Positions 44,818 through 53,189 of a stretch of 64,000 nucleotides of DNA are shown piece after piece. Position 1 is the first letter of the stretch. Each line of letters begins with the position of its first letter. The notes beneath the pieces are model-generated. The model did not search any database. It worked only from the letters and a program-made list of their open reading frames with translations, and was not told the origin of the DNA. The stretch covers positions 1 to 64,000 of the forward strand of contig CANJMY010000008.1 in NCBI GenBank assembly GCA_947475315.1, in the 5' to 3' direction. Source of the stretch: Pseudomonadota bacterium (lineage in GTDB: Bacteria > Myxococcota_A > UBA796 > GCA-2862545). The translations under genes and the position numbers were made by a program.

Positions 44818-47417
44818 ACCGACTCGTGAACGTGGGTGACGTGCTCGAGCAGGAGATCCTGCCGATCGTCGAGAAGGCATCGCGCTACCTGGGCACTGAG
44901 GTCAACGCTGTCCACAAGGACAAGACCTCGGTCGAGGTGCGCATCGCGCTCGCGTTCCCGGATCTCTACGATCTGGGCTTGGGCAACCTCGGCCTGCACG
45001 TGCTGTATGCATGCGTGAACCGCCTGCCTTGGGCCTGGTGCGAGCGCACCTACGCGCCGGGCCGCGACATGGAGGACGCCCTTCGGGAGCGGGGGCTCCC
45101 GCTGTTCGCGCTGGAGAGCAAGGACGGCCTGGGCGTGTTCGACGGCATCGGCTTCACGCTGCAGAGCGAGCTGACCTACACGAACATCCTCAACATCCTG
45201 GACATGTCGCACATCCCCATGCGCACCGCGGACCGCGGCGAGCATGACCCGCTGACGTTCGCCGGCGGGCCCGCGGTGTTCAACCCCGAGCCGCTCTCGC
45301 CGTTCATGGACTTCTTCGTGATCGGCGACGGCGAGGACGCGATCCTCGAGATCGTCGAGGTGCTGCGCGCCACGCGCGGGCAGACCCGCTCGCAGCGCCT
45401 GCTCGTCATGTCCAAGCTGGAGGGCGTGTACGTCCCGGCGCTCTACCCGTTCGACGTCATGCCCGACGGCAGCGTGCTCCCGGCGGTCGGCGCCCCCAAG
45501 ATCCGCAAGCGCGTCACCCGCGATCTGAACGGCGCCACGTTCCCCACGGACTACATCATCCCGTACACCCAGCTGGTGCACGACCGCATCAGCCTGGAGG
45601 TCCTGCGCGGCTGCACCCAGGGGTGCCGGTTCTGCCAGGCGGGCATGGTGACGCGCCCCGTCCGCGAGCGCAGCCTGGAGAAGGTCGACGAGCTGCTCCG
45701 CCGAACGCTGGACGCCACCGGCTACGAAGAGGTCGGGCTGGTGAGCCTGTCCACCTGCGACTACAGCCGGGTGCGGCAGCTGGTCGAGAACACCGTCGAG
45801 GCCGTGCGCGACGAGCACGTCAGCGTCAGCCTCCCGTCGCTTCGGCTGGACAGCTTCTCGGTGGATCTGGCGGACATGGTCGCCGAGACCCGCCGCACGG
45901 GCCTGACCGTGGCGCCCGAGGCCGCCAGCCCGCGCCTGCGCGCCGTGATCAACAAGTGGATCCCGGACGAAGACCTGCTGAACATGGCGCACCGCGCGTT
46001 CGAGCTCAAGTGGGACCACGTGAAGCTCTACTTCATGATCGGGCTGCCCACCGAGCGCGACGACGACATCGTCGCCATCGCGGATCTGGCCCGGCGCACG
46101 CTTGAGGTGGGCCGCAAGGTCAACAAGCGCGCGGGCGTGAACCTGGGCGTGTCGACGTTCGTGCCCAAGCCGTTCACGCCGTTCCAGTGGTCGGCGCAGA
46201 TCAGCTACGACGAGACCATCCGTCGTCAGGACGTGCTGGAGGCGGTGCTGCCGCGCCAGGGCGTGAAGTTCGGCCGCCACCACCCGGAGGAGACCTTCCT
46301 CGAAGGGCTGATCTCGCGCGGGGACAGGCGGGTGGGGGACCTGCTGGAGGCCGCCTGGAAGCGCGGCTGCCGGTTCGACGCCTGGAGCGAGCACCTGAAC
46401 TTCGGCGCGTGGAAGAAGGCGATTGAGGACGTGGGCTTCGACGTCGTTCACGCCATCCGCGAGCGTGATCTGGACGAGCGCCTGCCTTGGGATCACCTGG
46501 ACATGCTGGTCGACAAGACCTGGTTCCAGGAGGACTACAAGCGCGCGCTCGAGCTCAAGCACGCCGAGGACTGCCGTCACAAGCGCTGTCACAAGTGCGG
46601 CGTGATCGACAAGGAGCGCGACCTGTGCGCGGCCATGCTCCGCGACAACGTCGCCAGCCGGAAGTCTGAGGCGGAGTGGACCCGCAAGCCGCCGCCGGAG
46701 ACGCCCGCGCCGAAAGCCACGGTGCAGCGCGTCTGGCTGCGGATCGGACGCACCGGGGTCGCCCGCTACCTGTCGCACCTGGAGTCGCTGGGCGCGTGGG
46801 TGCGCGCGCTGCGCCGGGCGAAGGCGCCGATCGGCTACAGCCAAGGCTTCCATCCGCACCCGTCGATCGCCTTCAGCGCCGCGCCGCCGCAGGGTGAGGA
46901 GAGCGTTGGCGACTACCTCGACATGGACCTGACCCGAAGGGTGGACGTGCCCGAGCTGATCGCGTCGCTTGCCCGGGTCCTTCCGGACGGCTTTGACGTG
47001 CTGGCGGGCGGGGAGGTCCCGCTCAAGTCGCCGTCGCTGATGTCGGTGAACGCGGGCGGCGTGTACCTGCTTCGTTTCCCCGATCACACGGACGCCAGCC
47101 TGGCCGCCCGCGTGGAGCAGCTCCTGGCGGCCGACCGCATCCTGGCCACCCGCCGGTCCAAGGCGGCCCGCGGGCCTGGGTCGGACGGCACCATCCAGGT
47201 CGACATCCGACCCATGATCCACGAGCTTGTCGCGCACCCGGACCGGGTCGCGGCGGTGAAGGCCGTGCTGTTGGACGTGGACGGAAAGCCCGCCAAGGCG
47301 GGGGAGGTGGCGCGCCTGCTCACCGACCGCCCCGAGGCCGCGCGCATCCTCCGCCTGGAGACCCTGCGCCGCGACGGGGATGCGTACACCGGCATCGGAG
47401 ATTCGCTCCCACGCTGA
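44814..47417 (+). CDS. B12-binding-type radical SAM protein (TIGR03960) fused to DUF2344 (TIGR03936)
   Basis: 867 residues. Middle domain: SLEVLRGCTQGCRFCQAG with 4Fe-4S Cys 267, 271, 274 and the SAM-binding PEAASPRLRAVINK. The N-terminal 200 residues match the cobalamin-like Rossmann segment of TIGR03960 (ALAFPDLYDLGLGNLGLHVLY), including the DGIGFTLQSELTYTNIL region, although B12 binding is not proven. After about residue 620 the C-terminal DUF2344 starts (RIGRTGVARYLSHLE, IGYSQGFHPHPSIAFSAA). Cys-rich CRHKRCHKCGVIDKERDLC joins them. This fused form occurs in several phyla; a role in RNA or ribosome modification is often guessed because of neighbouring rng/rplU, which are absent here. Confidence 0.9.
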   Translation: MNRLVNVGDVLEQEILPIVEKASRYLGTEVNAVHKDKTSVEVRIALAFPDLYDLGLGNLGLHVLYACVNRLPWAWCERTYAPGRDMEDALRERGLPLFALESKDGLGVFDGIGFTLQSELTYTNILNILDMSHIPMRTADRGEHDPLTFAGGPAVFNPEPLSPFMDFFVIGDGEDAILEIVEVLRATRGQTRSQRLLVMSKLEGVYVPALYPFDVMPDGSVLPAVGAPKIRKRVTRDLNGATFPTDYIIPYTQLVHDRISLEVLRGCTQGCRFCQAGMVTRPVRERSLEKVDELLRRTLDATGYEEVGLVSLSTCDYSRVRQLVENTVEAVRDEHVSVSLPSLRLDSFSVDLADMVAETRRTGLTVAPEAASPRLRAVINKWIPDEDLLNMAHRAFELKWDHVKLYFMIGLPTERDDDIVAIADLARRTLEVGRKVNKRAGVNLGVSTFVPKPFTPFQWSAQISYDETIRRQDVLEAVLPRQGVKFGRHHPEETFLEGLISRGDRRVGDLLEAAWKRGCRFDAWSEHLNFGAWKKAIEDVGFDVVHAIRERDLDERLPWDHLDMLVDKTWFQEDYKRALELKHAEDCRHKRCHKCGVIDKERDLCAAMLRDNVASRKSEAEWTRKPPPETPAPKATVQRVWLRIGRTGVARYLSHLESLGAWVRALRRAKAPIGYSQGFHPHPSIAFSAAPPQGEESVGDYLDMDLTRRVDVPELIASLARVLPDGFDVLAGGEVPLKSPSLMSVNAGGVYLLRFPDHTDASLAARVEQLLAADRILATRRSKAARGPGSDGTIQVDIRPMIHELVAHPDRVAAVKAVLLDVDGKPAKAGEVARLLTDRPEAARILRLETLRRDGDAYTGIGDSLPR

Positions 47418-47560
47418 AAGCCGCCGCGTTTCTCGCCTTTTGTTTTTGCTCCTGGATCGGTTTTTCCGAAATGCTCTAAAGGTCTATCGGGACGAGACGA
47501 TCGCAGGATATGCTTTCCCAGACCAAGGCTCTCGCGCCTCTCCGGGCGCACGAGGTGATG
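47418..47560. promoter_or_regulatory. AT-richer leader upstream of the large surface protein
   Basis: This 143-bp gap contains an unusually AT-rich stretch for the window (TTTTGTTTTTGC near 47439 and CGGTTTTTCCG around 47458-47468). It likely holds the promoter of the large surface-protein gene at 47561. I could not define a confident -35/-10 or -24/-12 pair. Confidence 0.35.
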
Positions 47561-50500
47561 ATGCGTTTCCCAGTCATGGCTGCCGCTCTGCTCGTCTCCA
47601 ATGTCGCCTTCGCGCGACAGTGGGTCGTCGACCCCACCAAGGTCGATGACCTCGTCACCCAGCTGTCCAACGCGCGTGATGGTGACATCCTCGCCCTGGA
47701 CCCTGGCGTGCACACGCTGACCCAGCCGATCACCGTCAACGTCAACATCACCATCACGGGCCTGCACACTCCCCGTGAAGTGGACGACAGCTCGGTCGGC
47801 GACTCCAGCGTCCTGTACTTCGACGTCCTGGCCGATGGCTGGACCGGCACGGATGTCGGCGTCATCAAGGTCGCCGCGGGCAAGACGCTGACCTTCCAGG
47901 ACATCGAGTTCCGTGAGAAGGAGCTGATCTGCACCGACGGCATCGACAACGACGGCAACGGCCTGGGCGACGACGCCGACCCTGCCTGCGAGGCGCCGAG
48001 CGACACCGCCGCGGGCGGCGTGGGCCCGCCCACCCTCAACCCTGGCCAGCTGCGCGCGTTCTACCTAGTGGGCGCCACCACGCCGACCGGCCCGACCGCC
48101 ACGCTGAACCTGGTCCGCACGCAGCTCCAGGGCTGGTCCATCGGCATCAAGGGCGGCGCGATCTACGCCAGCTCTCGCACCAACCTGAACATCACCGACT
48201 CGCTCGTGCTGTTCAACCGCGGCCTGCTCGCCCCCAACGCGGCGGGCGGCGGCGACGGTGGCCAGGGCTCGATCTACGCCACCACCAGCGCCAACGTCAC
48301 CATCCGCGGCACGCGCTTCGAGAAGAACGCGGCCCGCTACGGCGGCGCCGTGTACATCGCGGACGGCACCCACCTGCTGATCCAGAACTCGGCGTTCCAC
48401 GTGAACACCGGTGAGGACGGCGGCGCCATCTTCTCCGAGAACTCCTACGTCGACGTCAGCCAGACCTACTTCGTGTCGAACGGCGCCAACCTGGACGCGT
48501 TCGGCGGCAACCAGCTCTGGCTCGAGTACGAGGGCGGCGCGATCTACGGCGAAGACTCCGTGATCAGCCTGACCAACAACATCTTCCTGCAGAACGAGGC
48601 CAAGACCTGGGGCGCCGCGATCGCCGCGCACCGCTCCCTCGGCGGCTCCAACCCGCCTGAGATCATGAACAACACGTTCGTCGAGAACCGGTCTGGCCTG
48701 GAGGGTGGGGCGGAGTGCTTCTTCAACGGCACCGACTTCATCTACCGCAACAACATCGCGTACGGTGAGACCACCGGCGTGCTTGGCGCCACCAACTGGA
48801 TCCTCGGCCAGTACCCGGACGCGCACTACAACAACTACCCGTCACTCGGCGGCGCGATCCCTGTCGTGTTCACGGCGCAACTGTCCGTCTTCAACGTCGA
48901 CACGTCGACCAACCTGTTCGACGATCCCTTGTTCGTGTACTACCGCCCGCCCGGCGGCGCCACGCTCCAGGATCACGACGAGTGGCGCATCTGGCAGTTC
49001 TGGCTGCACCCGAACTCCCCGCTGATCGACGCCGGTGACCCCTCCATCCTGGACGTGGTCGGCGGGCCGTCGGACATCGGCGCGTACGGCGGCCCCGGCG
49101 CCGCCGTCCGTGATGACGACCTGGACGGCTGGGTCAACATCTACGACTGCAACGACCAGGACGCGACCATCAAGCCCTACGCGCAGGAGCTGTGCGACGA
49201 CATCGACAACGACTGCAACGGCGCGGTCGATGACCTCGAGCACCGTTGGTTCGCGGACCGCGACTTTGACAGCTACGGCGACTCGTCCGAGTACGTCGAC
49301 GCCTGCCCCACGGACGTTCTGCCGAGCCTCGGCTCGAGCGGTCGCTGGGTGCTGGTCGGTGGCGACTGCAACCCGACCAACGCGCAGGTCAGCCCTGGCC
49401 GCGCCGAGTTCTGCGACGGCATCGACAACAACTGTGACGGCAGCATCGACAACGGCCTGCCCACTGGCACGGTCTGGTACGTCGACAACGACCACGACGG
49501 CTTCGGCCGCATCTCCGCGAACGGATCGGTGCAGGGCTCCTGCCCGCCGAACACCGAGTACGCGAACTGGTCGCCGTTCAACACGGACTGCAAGGACACC
49601 AACGCCGACATCCACCCGCTGATCACGTCGGCGACCCGCGTGCATCCGCCGCTTGCCGACGCGGCCGAAGAGGCGTCCGAGCTCGACCGCGACGCGGCGT
49701 TCGTGGGCGACGGCATCGACGAGGACTGTGATCTGGTCGACCTCTGCTACTCCGACGCGGACGACGACAAGTTCGGCGACCGCGGCGTGGAAGGCGAGCC
49801 GCCCCCGGTCATCCCCGACAACAACCTGTCGTGCCGCGACCGCAGCCTGATCTACACGGCCGAGAACTCGCTCGACTGTGACGACGCCGACCGCACGGTC
49901 AACCCCGAGGCCAACGAGGTCACGGGCGACGGCCTCGACCAGAACTGCGACGGCCACGACCAGTGCTACGTCGACGAGGACGGCGACGGCTTCGGCAACG
50001 ACCAGGTCGTGCTGTCGGCCGGTGCCGGCTGCGGCGAGGGTGATGACCCCACCGCCGACCGCACCGGTGACTGCGACGACTCCACGCTGACCGGCCCCGC
50101 CTCCCGCCCCGGCGCGCAGGAGATCTGCGACGGCCAGGACAACAACTGCAACGGCGAGATCGACGAGGTCAGCAGCCCTGACGCCACCGTCTGGTTCCTC
50201 GACGCCGACGGCGACCTCTGGGGCGACGTGAAGTTCCAGATCAAGGCCTGCGGCCAGCCCGTTGGGTACGTCGCGCAGTCCGGTGACTGCAACGACGCCG
50301 AGAACCGCACCTACCCGCAGAACCAGGAGGTCTGTGACGGCCTGGACAACAACTGCGTGTCGGGCATCGACGAGAACGCGGCGATCGACGTGTTCACCTG
50401 GTACCAGGACGTCGACGGCGACGGCTACGGCAACAAGAACCTCGTGACCCAGTCCTGCGCGGCGCCGACCGACGGCACCTGGATCAAGGCGGGTACGCCG

Positions 50501-50662
50501 CTCGACTGCGACGACGCCAGCGTGGACGTTGGCCCGTGCCCTGACCCCATCTGCCCGAACGGCGCCGGCTGCTCGCAGCAGGGCCTTAGCGGCATGGCGC
50601 CCTACGGCATCCCGATGGCGGCCCTGGCGCTCCTGCGCCGCCGCCGCCGCGCCGCCAAGTAG
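47561..50662 (+). CDS. Beta-helix surface protein with MopE metal-binding repeats and MYXO-CTERM-like tail
   Basis: 1033 residues. ATG 47561 has GAGG five bases upstream; the adjacent ATG 47558 is too close. Signal peptide MRFPVMAAALLVSNVAFA. Residues about 20-510 form a right-handed parallel beta-helix (pectate-lyase-like: NAARYGGAVYIADGTHLLIQ, EGGAIYGEDSVISLTNNIFLQ). Then about 510-980: seven MopE-type repeats, e.g. DCNDQDATIKPYAQELCDD, FCDGIDNNCDGSIDNG, ICDGQDNNCNGEIDE, which bind divalent metal in related proteins. The C-terminus has a Cys, a hydrophobic stretch (GIPMAALALL) and RRRRR: MYXO-CTERM-like, so surface attachment after removal by a rhombosortase/exosortase-like system is likely. 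Followed by a strong terminator. Confidence 0.88.
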   Translation: MRFPVMAAALLVSNVAFARQWVVDPTKVDDLVTQLSNARDGDILALDPGVHTLTQPITVNVNITITGLHTPREVDDSSVGDSSVLYFDVLADGWTGTDVGVIKVAAGKTLTFQDIEFREKELICTDGIDNDGNGLGDDADPACEAPSDTAAGGVGPPTLNPGQLRAFYLVGATTPTGPTATLNLVRTQLQGWSIGIKGGAIYASSRTNLNITDSLVLFNRGLLAPNAAGGGDGGQGSIYATTSANVTIRGTRFEKNAARYGGAVYIADGTHLLIQNSAFHVNTGEDGGAIFSENSYVDVSQTYFVSNGANLDAFGGNQLWLEYEGGAIYGEDSVISLTNNIFLQNEAKTWGAAIAAHRSLGGSNPPEIMNNTFVENRSGLEGGAECFFNGTDFIYRNNIAYGETTGVLGATNWILGQYPDAHYNNYPSLGGAIPVVFTAQLSVFNVDTSTNLFDDPLFVYYRPPGGATLQDHDEWRIWQFWLHPNSPLIDAGDPSILDVVGGPSDIGAYGGPGAAVRDDDLDGWVNIYDCNDQDATIKPYAQELCDDIDNDCNGAVDDLEHRWFADRDFDSYGDSSEYVDACPTDVLPSLGSSGRWVLVGGDCNPTNAQVSPGRAEFCDGIDNNCDGSIDNGLPTGTVWYVDNDHDGFGRISANGSVQGSCPPNTEYANWSPFNTDCKDTNADIHPLITSATRVHPPLADAAEEASELDRDAAFVGDGIDEDCDLVDLCYSDADDDKFGDRGVEGEPPPVIPDNNLSCRDRSLIYTAENSLDCDDADRTVNPEANEVTGDGLDQNCDGHDQCYVDEDGDGFGNDQVVLSAGAGCGEGDDPTADRTGDCDDSTLTGPASRPGAQEICDGQDNNCNGEIDEVSSPDATVWFLDADGDLWGDVKFQIKACGQPVGYVAQSGDCNDAENRTYPQNQEVCDGLDNNCVSGIDENAAIDVFTWYQDVDGDGYGNKNLVTQSCAAPTDGTWIKAGTPLDCDDASVDVGPCPDPICPNGAGCSQQGLSGMAPYGIPMAALALLRRRRRAAK

Positions 50663-50686
50663 TCACGCGCCCTCGGGCGTGACGTC

Positions 50687-50721
50687 AAGGGCTCGCAGGG
50701 TGACACCTGCGGGCCCTTTTT
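50687..50721 (+). terminator. Intrinsic terminator after the beta-helix gene
   Basis: A 13-bp stem pairs AAGGGCTCGCAGG (50687-50699) with CCTGCGGGCCCTT (50706-50718, one T-G wobble) around a six-base loop and runs into TTTTT (50717-50721). A smaller hairpin (GTCACGC/GCGTGAC, 50662-50683) starts at the stop codon just before it. This is the clearest intrinsic terminator seen in the window. Confidence 0.85.
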
Positions 50722-50771
50722 GCTTTCTGTGGGGCCCGGGCAGACGAGCCGGGAGGGTCTGAAGGTCGCAC

Positions 50772-50811
50772 GTCCGCGGGCCCCGGCCGTCTGTTGACGG
50801 TCCGCGGGCCC
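50772..50811. repeat. Direct repeat around a small hairpin
   Basis: The 12-mer GTCCGCGGGCCC occurs at 50772-50783 and again at 50800-50811. Between them GGCCGTC-TGTT-GACGGTC (50785-50802) folds into a seven-pair stem with a TGTT loop. It lies just downstream of the minus-strand hydrolase stop, between convergent genes, so it may help end the leftward transcript; no T-run is present on that strand. Confidence 0.4.
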
Positions 50812-50813
50812 TG

Positions 50814-51608
50814 TCAGCCGTCCGCCGCCCGCGCGTGCTCCCGCAGGAGCGCGTTCACCAGGTCCGGCATCTGCGCCGTGACGCCGTGCCCACCGTTGGG
50901 GATCGACACCAGCCGGGCGCCGGGGATGGCGCGGGCGAGCGCGTCGCTGCAGCGTGGCGGGACCAGGATGTCGGCGTCCGGGCGGATCACCAGGGTGGGC
51001 AGGCCCGCGAGCTTGTGCAGCTGCGACTCGGTCCGGTGGGTCAGGATGGACGCCAGCTGCACCAAGCGCGTGCGGCCGGCGGCGGGTTCCGCGATCTCCT
51101 CGAAGGCGCCTTGCTCCACCGGGGCCTGGCCCGGCGGGTAGAGCAGCTGCTTGAGCACCGCTAGGCGCTCGGCGCCGGAGGATGCGTTCGCCTTGCGGAA
51201 CAGGCGCAGCGCCTTGAGGGACGGGAGCGTACGGTGCGGCCCGCCGCCGGCGTGGGTGGCGATCAGCGAGAGGCTCCGCACGCGCGCGCGGTGGTGGAGC
51301 GCGATGTGCTGCGCGGTCATGCCGCCCATGCTCACGCCGACGATGTGGGCGTCGGCCCACCCCAGCTCGTCCATGAGGCCCACGGCGTCCGCGGCCAGCT
51401 CGCCCAGGCCCAGGCGGAGCTTGCCCGCGGTGGACTCACCGATGCCGCGGTTGTCGAAGCAGCACACGGTGAAGTCAGACTTGAGGCCCGCCATCTGGTG
51501 GCGCCACGCCACGCGCTGCATGCCAAAGCCCATCAGGAAGAGCATGGGCGGGCCCTGGCCCTCCAGGTCGTAGCCGACCACGTGCCCACGAACGTTCACT
51601 TGAGCCAA
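50814..51608 (-). CDS. Alpha/beta hydrolase
   Basis: 264 residues. Start TTG 51608 with AGGAG seven bases upstream. Typical soluble hydrolase: LFLMGFGMQRVAWRHQM (oxyanion region), CCFDNRGIGES, nucleophile elbow GVSMGGMTAQ (Ser about 97), acid in LVIRPDADILVPP, and His in NGGHGVTAQ. Similar in length and plan to 3-oxoadipate enol-lactonase/AB-hydrolase-1 enzymes, but the substrate is not deducible. Five bases downstream of the sulfatase-fold gene on the same strand; likely co-transcribed. Confidence 0.85.
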   Translation of the reverse strand: MAQVNVRGHVVGYDLEGQGPPMLFLMGFGMQRVAWRHQMAGLKSDFTVCCFDNRGIGESTAGKLRLGLGELAADAVGLMDELGWADAHIVGVSMGGMTAQHIALHHRARVRSLSLIATHAGGGPHRTLPSLKALRLFRKANASSGAERLAVLKQLLYPPGQAPVEQGAFEEIAEPAAGRTRLVQLASILTHRTESQLHKLAGLPTLVIRPDADILVPPRCSDALARAIPGARLVSIPNGGHGVTAQMPDLVNALLREHARAADG

Positions 51609-51612
51609 GGCG

Positions 51613-53079
51613 TCACTCCTGATCAGCGGGGGGCGGCTTGGGGGCGTCCTTGGCGGGAGGCGGCTCCTCCTCGACGTAGCCGAGCTGCCGCAGGCGCTCG
51701 ATCTCTGCGTCCGAAAGCTTCTCGCGGTGGCCGCCGAGCTCCTTGCCGTGGGCGATCTGCGCGTCCACCAGCGCCTTGCCTTCGGTCACGCAGGCGTCGA
51801 GCCGGGCGTCATCCTTGCGTGGGGTGAGCTCGAATGGGTCGGACGCGCGGTCCCACAGCGACGTGGTGCCGTCCGCCGCCCACTCGCACTTGGTGGCGTC
51901 GCTCGTCAGCGTGTAGGTCTGCGGTACGCCGAACTTGAGCTGGCGGAGGCTGGTCTGGCTCAGCACGCCGCGCGGCGTGTAGTCCGCGGCCAGCACGTCC
52001 TTGCCGCTGACCTGAGAGAGGAACTCGGCCTCGCCGGGCAGGTCGACCAGACCCAAGGCGGTGGGGAAGACGTCGGGCATGGACAGCACGCCGGGGACAC
52101 GTCGCGCTGCCGCGCCAGGGGCGATCACCAGCAGCGGCGAGTGCAGCTGCTCCTCCCAGACCAGGCCGTGACCGGGCTCCTTATGCTGGTTCAGGCCCTC
52201 GCCGTGGTCGCCGACGATGACGATCAGCGTCTTGTCCAAGCGGTCGCGCGCGCGCAGGCCATCAAACAGGCGCGTGAGCTGGTCATCCATGAAGCGGAGC
52301 TCGGCGTCGTAGCCGTCCATCGCGCCGCGCGCGTTGACCTGCTCGCCGGTGGGGCGGTGGGTGATGCGCGCGACCTGGTGCGACTCCATCCAGTCCTTCA
52401 CGGCGGCGCCGTTCTGATCGAAGCCCTCGCGGAAGCGGGCGGGGGCGGTCCAGGGGTTGTGTGGGTCGTAGTAGTGGACCCAGAGCAGCATGGGCGTGCG
52501 CGGCGCGTCGGCCACCCAGCGCAGGGCTGCGTCGGTGGTCTGGTCGCCCGACCGCTCGGCCTTGGGCGCGGCGTCGAAGGTCTGGAAGCCGCGCTGGATG
52601 CCCGACTCGGTGTTCAGCGGCGCGGCCGACGTGAACGCGGCCGTCTGGTAGCCGTGAGCGGCGAGGATCGACGCCAAGCTCTGCAGGTGCTCGGACGGGA
52701 TGAAGCGCTCGCCGCCGTGCTCCACGTTGCCCAGGACGCCGTGCTCGTGCGGCCAGACGCCGGTCAGCAGCGACGTGTGGGACGGCAGCGTCGTCGCCAT
52801 CGGCACGATCAAGCGGTCGAACACCAGCGCGCCGTCCGCGAGCGACTCCAGGCCGGGCATGGTGTCGCGGAAGTATCCGTAGCGCTTGAGGTGATCGGCC
52901 CGCGTGGTGTCGAGCGTGATCAGCACCACGTCGGGCGAGCTGGCCGAGGCGGGCGGCGGCGCGTCCGGCGCGGCCTCAGGCTCCGGCGGGGGGAGCGCAG
53001 CGGGCTCAAACCACGCGCAGGCGGTGAAGGTGGTGATCGAGGCCGCGACCACGGCGAGCATCGGGCGGGAGGGGGACAT
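51613..53079 (-). CDS. Sulfatase-fold lipoprotein, Thr-type active site (paralog 1)
   Basis: 488 residues from ATG 53079, giving signal MSPSRPMLAVVAASITTFTAC (lipobox FTAC, Cys 21); an ATG ten codons upstream adds nothing. Alkaline-phosphatase/sulfatase fold: VVLITLDTTRADHLKRYGY (metal Asp), TTLPSHTSLLTG with Thr 97 in the position of the formylglycine Cys/Ser, IVIVGDHGEGLNQH (late metal ligands). Thr at this point, as in LtaS/EptA-type phospho-transferases, argues against simple sulfatase chemistry. Pro/Ala-rich linker and Pro/Lys-rich C-terminal tail ending near GYVEEEPPP. Divergent from paralog 2. Confidence 0.85.
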   Translation of the reverse strand: MSPSRPMLAVVAASITTFTACAWFEPAALPPPEPEAAPDAPPPASASSPDVVLITLDTTRADHLKRYGYFRDTMPGLESLADGALVFDRLIVPMATTLPSHTSLLTGVWPHEHGVLGNVEHGGERFIPSEHLQSLASILAAHGYQTAAFTSAAPLNTESGIQRGFQTFDAAPKAERSGDQTTDAALRWVADAPRTPMLLWVHYYDPHNPWTAPARFREGFDQNGAAVKDWMESHQVARITHRPTGEQVNARGAMDGYDAELRFMDDQLTRLFDGLRARDRLDKTLIVIVGDHGEGLNQHKEPGHGLVWEEQLHSPLLVIAPGAAARRVPGVLSMPDVFPTALGLVDLPGEAEFLSQVSGKDVLAADYTPRGVLSQTSLRQLKFGVPQTYTLTSDATKCEWAADGTTSLWDRASDPFELTPRKDDARLDACVTEGKALVDAQIAHGKELGGHREKLSDAEIERLRQLGYVEEEPPPAKDAPKPPPADQE

Positions 53080-53189
53080 CGGGTTCGACCTGTCCTGGAT
53101 CCACTCCATGTACCGCGAGCCTCGCCCCCACGCTTGCTGTGGACCATTGCGTTTCCGCGGGGCAAGGTGTTGCGCCCTTCGGAGTCTCC

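Noticed and set aside
44718-47237. 839-codon minus-strand open frame across the radical SAM gene
   Set aside because: Composition typical of an antisense shadow; the plus-strand protein has intact catalytic motifs.
49130-50420. Repeated GACAACAACTG-type DNA motifs
   Set aside because: These are codons of the MopE protein repeats; no spacers or palindromes as in CRISPR.
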